Origin: Pelotomaculum sp. UBA4789
GTDB lineage: Bacteria; Bacillota; Desulfotomaculia; Desulfotomaculales; Pelotomaculaceae
NCBI GenBank assembly: GCA_002402945.1
Contig: DHGV01000118.1
Location: 1-32,034, forward strand
DNA length: 32,034 bases
Direction of reading: 5' to 3'
Positions 9,136 through 15,527 of this stretch are shown here, in pieces. How positions within the stretch are numbered: position 1 is the stretch's first letter; each line of letters starts with the position of its first letter. The notes under the pieces are model-generated. The model saw only the letters and a program-made list of their open reading frames with translations. It ran no database searches and was not told the DNA's origin. A program made the translations under genes and the position numbers.

Positions 9136-9421
9136 TTACAAGCCCTCTTTCTGCCTGTTATCTATTACCCGCTTCGCTTTAACGGCACTGCGAACATGCT
9201 GTACGGGTAATTATCCCTGAGATCATTTTTCGTTGTAAAAGGCAGCCTGCGGATGTCCTCCAGTTTTTCCAGTTCGTTGGCTTGATCCCGCAGGCATCAA
9301 GTCTTTCCCGGTAAAAGGGAACCCCTTCATAAACCCGGGCCAGGGTTTCTTTTAACCTTTTGAGCTGCAATGCCCGCATCTCTTCACGGTCCATACATTC
9401 ATAATGCGGATTCCAGATCAT
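9136..9421 (-). pseudogene. Remnant of a phenylacetate-CoA ligase (PaaK-like) gene
   Basis: Reading from 9421, MIWNPHYECMDREEMRALQ followed by RVYEGVPFYRERLDACGIK is the typical N-terminus of the AMP-forming phenylacetate-CoA ligase family. After GIKP a one-base shift near 9284 is needed to continue as ELEKLEDIRRLPFTTK and RDNYPYSMFAVPL. There the sequence jumps, again out of frame, into KAKRVIDNRQKEGL and a stop, which matches the usual C-terminal tail of the same family. So about 75 N-terminal and 14 C-terminal residues survive, and some 340 internal residues are deleted. It sits between the aminotransferase and iorA, where an intact acyl-CoA ligase would fit the pathway. The family call is from memory of the motif. 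Confidence 0.8.
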
Positions 9422-9478
9422 AATAACACTACTTCCCATGAAAATTTATTGCGCGGTGCCAGGGCGTTTAAAAGCTTA

Positions 9479-10729
9479 CTATATAGTTTGGCAAATACCC
9501 TCTTTTATTATTTCGTTTTTCCCTGGGGAAAAGGTCAGTACCTTCCCTTTGCTCACCCTGCGCCTGACAAAACTCTCCATGCGCCTGAAGGCTTCAGTCA
9601 GGTCGTTAATGGAGGCCGAATAGGAGCAGCGGACAAACCCCTCTCCCTGCTCGCCAAAGGCATTGCCGGGAACCACCGCCACTTTCTCTTCTTTCAATAG
9701 CAGCTGCGCAAAATCTTCCGAGGAAAGACCCGTGGATCTGATATCCGGAAAGGCATAAAAAGCGCCGCGAGGCTCGCAGCAGGGCAGGCCCATTTTCTGC
9801 AAAGCCTGGATTACCAGGCGCCGGCGGCGGTTGTACTGCTCCACCATCTTTATCAGCCCGTTTTCTCCGTTTTTTAAAGCTTCCAGCGCCGCGATCTGGG
9901 CGGTGATCGGCGCGCAAAGCATGGTGTACTGGTGAATCTTGGTCATGGCCGAAATAAAGTCCCGGTTGCCGGCAGCGTAACCTACCCGCCAGCCGGTCAT
10001 AGCGTATGACTTCGAAAAACCGTTCAATAAAATGGTCCGGTCGCGCATGCCGGGCAGGGAAGGCACACAGGTATGCTCACCCACATAGGTAAGGCGCCCG
10101 TAGATTTCATCGGAAACAAAAATTAAATCATGTGCCCTAACGACCTCTGTAATTTCCAGCAGGCGCGCCCGGTCTATAGTGGCGCCTGTGGGATTGTTCG
10201 GGTTGCAAATAATGATTGCCTTGGTTTTGGGCGTAATCGCCTTCTCTACTAACTCCGGCGTAATCCGGAAGCCGTTTTCCGCTGATGTCTTCAGAAAGAC
10301 CGGCTTGGCGCCGGCCATAGCAGTGACAGGCGCATAAGAAACATAAGAAGGCTCCGGGATCAGAACCTCGTCACCCGGGCACAGGATTGTCCGGAAAGCC
10401 AGGTCCAGCCCTTCACTTACACCTACGGTGATCAATATTTCCTGGTGCGGATCATAGGAAACCCCAAATGACGCAGCCAGGTTTTTGGCGATCTCCTGCC
10501 GCAGCTCCAGGAGGCCGCGGTTGGAGGTATACATAGTGTAGCCCTTTTCCAGGGAAAACATACAGGCCTCCCTGATATGCCAGGGGGTCACAAAGTCCGG
10601 CTCGCCGACGCCCAGCGAGATAACACCCTTCATTTCTGCGACCAGGTCAAAAAAACGCCTGATCCCGGAAGGTTGAAGGCCCAGTATCACAGGATTTATT
10701 CGTTTGTTCCAGTCTGACGGATTGGTCAT
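9479..10729 (-). CDS. Class I pyridoxal-phosphate aminotransferase
   Basis: A fold-type I aminotransferase of the aspartate/aromatic group (AspC/PatA-like), 416 aa. Visible active-site residues are the N179 region in CNPNNPTG, D207 and Y210 in VSDEIYG, the PLP lysine K240 in LNGFSKSYAMTGWRVGY, and the substrate-carboxylate arginine in GFVRCSYSAS. It would exchange amino groups between an amino acid and a 2-oxo acid. The neighbouring iorAB suggests an aromatic or branched-chain substrate. Its ATG overlaps the stop of the Lrp-type regulator (ATGA), so translation is coupled. The C-terminal tail of about 25 residues after VRRR is longer than usual. Confidence 0.92.
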   Translation of the reverse strand: MTNPSDWNKRINPVILGLQPSGIRRFFDLVAEMKGVISLGVGEPDFVTPWHIREACMFSLEKGYTMYTSNRGLLELRQEIAKNLAASFGVSYDPHQEILITVGVSEGLDLAFRTILCPGDEVLIPEPSYVSYAPVTAMAGAKPVFLKTSAENGFRITPELVEKAITPKTKAIIICNPNNPTGATIDRARLLEITEVVRAHDLIFVSDEIYGRLTYVGEHTCVPSLPGMRDRTILLNGFSKSYAMTGWRVGYAAGNRDFISAMTKIHQYTMLCAPITAQIAALEALKNGENGLIKMVEQYNRRRRLVIQALQKMGLPCCEPRGAFYAFPDIRSTGLSSEDFAQLLLKEEKVAVVPGNAFGEQGEGFVRCSYSASINDLTEAFRRMESFVRRRVSKGKVLTFSPGKNEIIKEGICQTI

Positions 10730-11232
10730 GGGGTGATCAAAAGCCTCCTGTCTTCCTCAACATCGTCTTCTATAAGTGTCCCCTGCAGTTTGTAGGTTTT
10801 GAGGACGAAGTGCGTAGCGGTGCTCAATACATGCTCCAGCGAGGCTAGCTTTAGAGTGACGAAAGACGCCACCTCACGCATGGTCTGCCCCTCTATATAA
10901 ACCACCAGGTCATATGCGCCGGACATCAGCCGCACAGTCTTAACCTCCGGGAAGCGGCAGATGCGCATAGCCACCGCATCAAACCCCAGGTCACGCTGTG
11001 GTGTGATCTTCACTTCAATAATGGCTGAAACCTTTTCCTCGCCGACCTTGTCCCAGTTGATCACTGTAAAATACCCGGCAATGATCTTTTTTTCTTCCAA
11101 CTCTTTGATAATGCGCACCACTTCTTCTTCACTTGTTTGAAGCATGACCGCTATTTGTTCCGTATTCAGCCTCGCATCATTCTCGATGATCTCCAGGATT
11201 TCCTTTTCCCTGCACTTTTCACCCGGCATCAT
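10726..11232 (-). CDS. Lrp/AsnC-family transcriptional regulator
   Basis: A 168-aa protein with an N-terminal winged helix-turn-helix (about residues 8-60: ILEIIENDARLNTEQIAVML and the following helix) and a C-terminal ligand-binding RAM domain (about 66-145) with DLVVYIEGQ. Lrp-family proteins sense amino acids. It is first in the operon with the aminotransferase and iorAB and is translationally coupled to the aminotransferase, so it probably senses their substrate. The start is ATG-ATG with the SD AAGGGGG 6 nt upstream, just after the T-box terminator. Confidence 0.92.
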   Translation of the reverse strand: MMPGEKCREKEILEIIENDARLNTEQIAVMLQTSEEEVVRIIKELEEKKIIAGYFTVINWDKVGEEKVSAIIEVKITPQRDLGFDAVAMRICRFPEVKTVRLMSGAYDLVVYIEGQTMREVASFVTLKLASLEHVLSTATHFVLKTYKLQGTLIEDDVEEDRRLLITP

Positions 11233-11251
11233 TAAATCCCCCTTTCAACAA

Positions 11252-11522
11252 ACAAAAACTCCGCGCCCCAAAAAGGGACGGGAGTTTATCTCGCGGTACC
11301 ACCCTAATTGACCTAAAAAGCAATGCCCTGCTTTTTCAGCCCTCTCAAACCTTTAACGGGGTTAACCGGCGGCATCTTAATCTCTAATCTATGCAAAATC
11401 AGATTTCAGCCCGCAGCTCCGGGGCGGCCCTGACGCTCTCCTCTGCCGGGCTTTCACCGTGCCCCGGCTCGCTGGCGATTAAAAGCGGCATTATCCCCAT
11501 CATTGCCTTGCCAAATAAATTG
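11252..11522 (-). promoter_or_regulatory. T-box leader of the lrp-aminotransferase-ior operon
   Basis: The hallmark T-box AATTAGGGTGGTACCGCGA lies at 11291-11309 (minus strand). It is followed by a terminator hairpin (AACTCCCGTCCC pairing with GGGGCGCGGAGTT, then a T run) at about 11252-11288. Upstream, the Stem I distal loop GGTGAAAG sits inside GCCGGG/CCCGGC arms. T-box RNAs bind uncharged tRNA and turn on transcription of amino acid genes. In the specifier loop the sequence CTGAAATCTGA suggests the triplet ATC (isoleucine) after GAA, but the base after it is not the usual purine. The T-box is certain and the specifier is tentative. Confidence 0.92.
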
Positions 11523-11527
11523 AAGTT

Positions 11528-11556
11528 ATTATAGCACGATGCATTTTGTGCGTCAA
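11528..11556 (-). promoter_or_regulatory. Promoter of the T-box operon
   Basis: On the minus strand, TTGACG (11551-11556), a 17-nt spacer and TATAAT (11528-11533) form a near-consensus sigma-A promoter. It begins 9 nt after the dsrC stop, so the operon is independent of dsrC. Confidence 0.85.
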
Positions 11557-11564
11557 CTTTTAAA

Positions 11565-11882
11565 TCACACACAGCCTGCCGGCTTAGGAAGACCGGCCAG
11601 CTTGCAGGCGCCTTTTGCCGGACCCGGCGGAAACAACTCGTAAATATATCTCAAACTGCAGCCTGTATCCTGGCACAGCTTGCGGATCATGGGCGCAATT
11701 TGGTACTGTTTAAAATAGTCACGCAGGTAGTAGATCACTTTCCAGTGATCATCATTTAGGACCTTTATACCCTCGGCAGCGGCAAGGGCGCCTGCTAATT
11801 CCTCGCTCCAATCGTCAGGATTTATTATAAAGCCTTCCTCATCGAGCTCAATCTCCCTGCCGTTGATTATGATCCCCGGCAT
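11565..11882 (-). CDS. dsrC: DsrC/TusE-family sulfur-carrier protein with both redox cysteines
   Basis: A 105-aa protein of the DsrC/TusE/TusB-related family. The C-terminal arm GPAKGACKLAGLPKPAGCV has both functional cysteines: C93 and the penultimate C104. That double-Cys arm is the mark of true DsrC, which carries the trisulfide product of dissimilatory sulfite reductase DsrAB and passes it to membrane electron-transfer complexes. TusE of tRNA thiolation keeps only the last Cys. No dsrAB lies in the window, but dsrC is often encoded alone. Its presence suggests a sulfate or sulfite reducer, or a recent descendant of one. The SD is GGGGGGG, 8 nt before ATG. Confidence 0.93.
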   Translation of the reverse strand: MPGIIINGREIELDEEGFIINPDDWSEELAGALAAAEGIKVLNDDHWKVIYYLRDYFKQYQIAPMIRKLCQDTGCSLRYIYELFPPGPAKGACKLAGLPKPAGCV

Positions 11883-12034
11883 TATAAAACCCCCCCTGTT
11901 TTAAGGCAGTCACCTTTTAAACAATCCTGTAAAATTCTATCCCGGTAAAATCTCAAATAAAAAGATATCACGTCTGCGGCAGTTTAGTCAACGCCTCTGC
12001 CAAAACCAGCAAATGCCACAACTGCAAATAAAAT

Positions 12035-12063
12035 AAAAGAGAGAAGGCCACGCCTTCTCTCTA
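12035..12063 (-). terminator. Intrinsic terminator of the candidate ncRNA
   Basis: The minus strand reads GAGAGAAGG, a short loop, CCTTCTCTC, then TTTTATTTTATT. It is a strong hairpin with a T-rich tail and the only clear terminator between rlmH and dsrC. Confidence 0.85.
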
Positions 12064-12348
12064 ATAAGCAACCATCCCTACAGTTTAACCGTTACCAGGA
12101 CTAACCTGAAAACCAACCGGTTCAAACCAACTGTGCTAGCCGAAACGCCGAGATAGATTACCAAATTCCCCCAAGTCGTCCTCATATTGAGTTTTTAGTA
12201 AACCTACTAAGAACCAATGACCTCCTGAACCTAACCTGAAACAAAAAACACTATCCGTGGACTGGTCAATCTCTTGCAATAAACCCAAATTTAATCAGAC
12301 TCTACAAGCAACTAACCCTCTGTCTCTGTAAGGATGGCGCCTACAGTT
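12035..12348 (-). ncRNA. Candidate structured non-coding RNA, family not recognised
   Basis: A stretch of about 310 nt with its own promoter and a strong terminator but no ORF. The 5' segment CCATCCTTACAG (12337-12326) is complementary over 12 pairs (one G-U) to CTGTAGGGATGG (12083-12072), closing a domain of about 266 nt. Inside are a perfect hairpin TTAGTA-GGTT-TACTAA, a CAGG-TTAGT-CCTG hairpin, and two copies of TTCAGGTTAG. It ends with the hairpin GAGAGAAGG-CGTGG-CCTTCTCTC and a T-rich run. It is not tmRNA, RNase P RNA or SRP RNA by their hallmark sequences. The raiA and OLE classes could not be excluded from memory. Confidence 0.7.
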
Positions 12349-12377
12349 ATAGTAACATGACACACAGCAAATAGCAA
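12349..12377 (-). promoter_or_regulatory. Promoter of the candidate ncRNA
   Basis: The minus strand has TTGCTA (12372-12377), a 17-nt spacer and TACTAT (12349-12354). Transcription would start near 12343, just before the 5' arm of the closing stem. It lies about 47 nt after the rlmH stop. Confidence 0.65.
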
Positions 12378-12423
12378 TATGTTTTTAGGAATTAAATTAA
12401 AAAACATAGCCGCCAGCAGGTAA

Positions 12424-12906
12424 TTATTTGTGGTACGGTTCACCCCTGGAAATCTTAAACCAGCGAAATATCTGCTCCAGTAAAATTATCCTGATCAGCT
12501 GGTGGGGGAAAGTCAAGCTGGAAAAAGACAGCCTCAGATCCGCCTTGCCCAGCACTGTTTGCGGCAGCCCCAGGGAGCCGCCGATGACAAAAGTGATATC
12601 CCCCTTCCCTTCCAGGGCGAGTTTGTCAAAAACAGCGGCCATTTCCCCGGAAGAATACCTCGCGCCCTGCAGGTCAAGGGCAATCAGGTAAGTAGCCTGG
12701 CGCAGGCGCTTTAAGAGGCGCGCTCCTTCTTTCTCCTTTGCCTTTTCCCGCTCTAACAGTGACAGGCTTTCGGGAAAACTCTCATCGTTTACTTCCTCAA
12801 CTGCCACCCTGGCATAAGCTGACAGCCGTTTTAAATATTCAGCCGCGCCTTCAGCCAGGTATTTCTCCTTAAGCCTGCCCACTGCCAGGATGGTGATGTG
12901 GTGCAT
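12424..12906 (-). CDS. rlmH: 23S rRNA (pseudouridine1915-N3)-methyltransferase RlmH
   Basis: A SPOUT-class methyltransferase, 160 aa (the family norm), that methylates pseudouridine 1915 of 23S rRNA in the assembled ribosome. It starts ITILAVGRLKEKYL, has the SAM-binding knot FVIGGSLGL and the strand LSFSSLTFPHQLIRIILLEQIFR, and ends with the signature GEPYHK. The SD AGGAGGA lies just before the ATG. It is a single gene with repeats upstream and the ncRNA unit downstream. Confidence 0.97.
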   Translation of the reverse strand: MHHITILAVGRLKEKYLAEGAAEYLKRLSAYARVAVEEVNDESFPESLSLLEREKAKEKEGARLLKRLRQATYLIALDLQGARYSSGEMAAVFDKLALEGKGDITFVIGGSLGLPQTVLGKADLRLSFSSLTFPHQLIRIILLEQIFRWFKISRGEPYHK

Positions 12907-13236
12907 ATGATCCTCCTGTAAACTTTAATGTCTATAAGTTTGAAATTTTACTTCTGTTACGCTTGTCCTTTACCCGATACCAGACAGTGGAACGGGGACA
13001 CATCTCTGTTCCGGTTTTATCTGCGAATTATCATATGTTCTTGTTGCACCTATCGTTAAATGGTACCAGACAGCGGAACGGGGACACATCCTAAACCAGG
13101 ATATGTCCCCAATGAATGTCCCCGATTATATGGTCAGCTGTAGGTGCGGCTTCAGCCGCACATGGTCGGCTAAAGCCGACCCTACAACGCCCTGGGGCTT
13201 GAGGGAATGATTCAGAACCAGGTAGTATCCCCGATT
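12907..13236. repeat. Intergenic repeat cluster between rlmH and murA
   Basis: No gene is seen here. A 27-nt direct repeat, TACCAGACAGYGGAACGGGG followed by ACACATC, occurs at 12978-13004 and 13064-13090 with one mismatch. The second copy extends into a palindrome, GGGGACACATCCT (13080-13092) with AGGATATGTCCCC (13098-13110), matching the element at 6498-6546. A REP-like element follows at 13139-13186. Confidence 0.75.
13139..13186. repeat. REP-like double-hairpin element, copy 3
   Basis: Outer arms TGTAGG and CCTACA enclose two hairpins, TGCGGCTTCAGCCGCA and GGTCGGCTAAAGCCGACC. It has the same architecture as the copy at 4551-4604 with different but paired stem bases, which points to selection for the structure. 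Confidence 0.8.
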
Positions 13237-13258
13237 AAAAAAGCGTGCTGCCACGCTT
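13237..13258 (-). terminator. Intrinsic terminator of murA
   Basis: The minus strand has AGCGTG-GCAG-CACGCT followed by TTTTTAAT, beginning directly at the murA stop codon. Confidence 0.8.
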
Positions 13259-14514
13259 TATTTCCTCCTGATATCCGCCCCCAGGGTTTTCAGCTTTTCT
13301 TCCAGATTGTGGTATCCTCTGTCAATAAAATTCGCGTTGCAGATTTCGGTTTCCCCTGACGCAATCAACCCGGCCACGATCAAAGCGGCGCCGGCACGCA
13401 AATCGGTTGCCTTAACCTGGGCGCCTTCCAGGGCGTCCACTCCTTCTATAACGGCCATCCGTCCTTCTACCTTAATCCTGGCGCCCATTCTCTTCAGCTC
13501 GTCAGCCACCATAAAACGGTTCTCAAAAATATTCTCCACCAGAACGCTCGTCCCCGGAATAACCGACAGCATAGCCATCAACTGGGACTGCATATCAGTG
13601 GGGAAACCGGGATAAGGCATAGTCTTAATATCAATTGACTTGAGGGGTTTATTAACACATACCCTGAGCGTATCCTCTCCCTCGATAACCTCAGCGTTTG
13701 CCTCCCGTAATTTCGCGATCAAAGGCTGGACATGGGCAGGAATCATGTTTTCCATGGTGATGTCGCCCCCTGTGGCCGCTGCCACAACCATAAAAGTCCC
13801 GGCTTCAATCCGGTCCGGGATGACCGGGAAGCGCACCCCTCCATTAAGAGAGGGAACCCCGTCAATTTTTATCACATCTGTACCGGCTCCCCGCACCTTG
13901 GCTCCCATGGCGTTGAGGAAATTGGCCAGATCTACGATCTCTGGTTCCTTGGCCGCATTTTCAATCAATGTCTGGCCCTTGGCCAGGGTGGCAGCCATCA
14001 TAATGTTTTCGGTCGCTCCGACACTGGGAAAATCCAGGTAAACCCTGGCCCCCTTGAGCCGCTCGGACGTGCTGCCGCACACGCAGCCGTGTTCCAGGTA
14101 CAGGTCCGCCCCAAGCCCGGTCAGCCCCTTGAAATGCAGATCCATCGGCCTGATCCCGATGTTGCAGCCGCCGGGCAGCGCAACCGTGGCCTGTCCGAAC
14201 CTGGCCAGCATGGGGCCCAGCAGGAGGTTGGATGCCCTTAGTTTTTTTACCAGATGGATCGGGGCTCCGGCGTTCAGCTTCTCGGGAGGGACAATCCTCA
14301 GTATGTCCGGTGTTTCCCAGGCCGCTTTGGCTCCCAGGCTGTTTATGATTTCTATCATTACGCGTACATCACTGATATCGGGGACGTTTTCCAGTATGAT
14401 TTCATTTTTGGCGAGAATTGCAGCACAAAGCAGTGCGAGAGAAGCGTTTTTGGCGCCGGAAACTTTCACCGTGCCGCGGAGGGGAACCCCTCCTTTGATT
14501 AGAATTCTGCCCAT
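13258..14514 (-). CDS. murA: UDP-N-acetylglucosamine 1-carboxyvinyltransferase
   Basis: The first committed step of peptidoglycan synthesis: transfer of enolpyruvate from PEP to UDP-GlcNAc. The protein has 418 aa, normal for MurA. The substrate-binding K22/N23 lie in KVSGAKNA, and the catalytic cysteine is C117 in LPGGCNIGIRPMDLH, so it should be fosfomycin-sensitive. FPTDMQSQLMA and the C-terminal NFIDRGYHNLEEKL are also characteristic. SD AGGAGGAA precedes the ATG. It has its own terminator and no operon partners. Confidence 0.98.
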   Translation of the reverse strand: MGRILIKGGVPLRGTVKVSGAKNASLALLCAAILAKNEIILENVPDISDVRVMIEIINSLGAKAAWETPDILRIVPPEKLNAGAPIHLVKKLRASNLLLGPMLARFGQATVALPGGCNIGIRPMDLHFKGLTGLGADLYLEHGCVCGSTSERLKGARVYLDFPSVGATENIMMAATLAKGQTLIENAAKEPEIVDLANFLNAMGAKVRGAGTDVIKIDGVPSLNGGVRFPVIPDRIEAGTFMVVAAATGGDITMENMIPAHVQPLIAKLREANAEVIEGEDTLRVCVNKPLKSIDIKTMPYPGFPTDMQSQLMAMLSVIPGTSVLVENIFENRFMVADELKRMGARIKVEGRMAVIEGVDALEGAQVKATDLRAGAALIVAGLIASGETEICNANFIDRGYHNLEEKLKTLGADIRRK

Positions 14515-14680
14515 AAATTCCTCCTGGCCATAATCCCGGTTAACTACTTATGTTTTTTAGTAATTCGGCTCAAATGCATTTATTCCTGCACCACGGCAAG
14601 AATATGTCCGCCTGTTCATTTTCCATGCCGGCAGCGTAAATTACAAATCCGGGGCTAAACCTGCAGTGCAATAATACACA

Positions 14681-14721
14681 AAAAAAATCGCGGGGCAGAT
14701 TCTTTGAAGTATTGCCCCGCG
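14681..14721 (-). terminator. Intrinsic terminator of the TPR gene
   Basis: The minus strand has CGCGGGGCA, a 15-nt loop, TGCCCCGCG, then ATTTTTTT. It lies 13 nt past the TPR gene stop. Confidence 0.88.
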
Positions 14722-14733
14722 TCACTCTTTATT

Positions 14734-15321
14734 TTATTTTTTAGCCTGGGCTGCCTTCCATTCAGCAATTACCAGCTTGGCCTTTTCCGCTTCCGGCCCT
14801 TCCCTGGCCAGGGCAACATACTTCTCAAGTTCCTGTATGCCCCCGTTATAGTCCTTTTTGCCTTGCCCAAGCACAAAACCGTAAAGAAGATGGGCGTCTT
14901 TATACTCCGGATCCTTTTGGATCAGTTCCTGCAGCCGCGTCACCGCCTGATCGTATTTGTTGCTCAGATAATAAACCTCAGCGATTTTGTAGCGGGCATC
15001 GGATTGACCGGGATCAACCATCAGCACCTGTTCATAAGTTTTTACAGCTTGTTCCGGTTTGCCCGTATACTCATATGCTTCAGCCAGGTCCATCAAAACG
15101 GTTTTGTCCCCGGGGTTCTTTATGGCCGCATCTTCCAGTTCTGCAAGCCTTTCCTGCATTGTTTGCTGAGCTGTCCCGGTGTCGTTGGCCCCTCCGGTCG
15201 ACGGTCTGTTCTGAAACAGGCTCGCCAGCGGGATTACCAGGCCGATGGCGATTAAAGCGGTTATTGCGATAAACACAGCTTTTCTGAACTTGTTTTTCTT
15301 AACTGACCCGCCAAAAAACAA
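14734..15321 (-). CDS. Membrane-anchored tetratricopeptide-repeat protein
   Basis: A protein of 195 aa with a basic N-terminus (VKKNKFRKA), one hydrophobic helix (about residues 17-36 from the chosen start) and a surface-exposed part of TPR repeats. Two repeats are clear (about 70-140), including MDLAEAYEYTGKPEQAVKTYEQVLMVDPGQ and ARYKIAEVYYLSNKYDQAVTR, and a third is partial. TPRs mediate protein contacts, and no partner can be named. The start is set at TTG (15321), which has GAGGTG 6 nt upstream. A GTG three codons earlier overlaps that SD. It is a single-gene unit with a promoter and a terminator. Confidence 0.85.
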   Translation of the reverse strand: MFFGGSVKKNKFRKAVFIAITALIAIGLVIPLASLFQNRPSTGGANDTGTAQQTMQERLAELEDAAIKNPGDKTVLMDLAEAYEYTGKPEQAVKTYEQVLMVDPGQSDARYKIAEVYYLSNKYDQAVTRLQELIQKDPEYKDAHLLYGFVLGQGKKDYNGGIQELEKYVALAREGPEAEKAKLVIAEWKAAQAKK

Positions 15322-15339
15322 TTTTCTCACCTCAAATGT

Positions 15340-15367
15340 ATTATAGCACTGTCATGACGGTTTACAA
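15340..15367 (-). promoter_or_regulatory. Promoter of the TPR gene
   Basis: The minus strand has TTGTAA (15362-15367), a 16-nt spacer and a perfect TATAAT (15340-15345). The leader would be only about 12 nt. Confidence 0.7.
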
Positions 15368-15459
15368 GCCCTTTTAAAACGGGTGTTCCCGGCTGATTGC
15401 CAGGCACAATATTGTTGAACCGCCTGCTGCCTGCAGCGCATTTTTAATAGCAATTTTCT

Positions 15460-15496
15460 AAAAAACTATCCGCCCGGGATAAAAACCTCGGGCGGT
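15460..15496 (-). terminator. Intrinsic terminator of the M23 peptidase gene
   Basis: The minus strand has CCGCCCGAGG, a T-rich loop, CCCGGGCGG, then ATAGTTTTTT. It is 32 nt past the stop. Confidence 0.85.
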
Positions 15497-15527
15497 ATAT
15501 GTAATCGATTGTTATTCTTAATAATAT

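Noticed and set aside
9026..9220. 64-codon plus-strand ORF near the ligase remnant
   Set aside because: It overlaps the PaaK remnant antisense, without SD or likeness to known proteins.
12035..12348. Identification of the RNA as 6S, tmRNA, RNase P or SRP RNA
   Set aside because: None of the hallmark sequences or stems of these RNAs is present, so no name was given.
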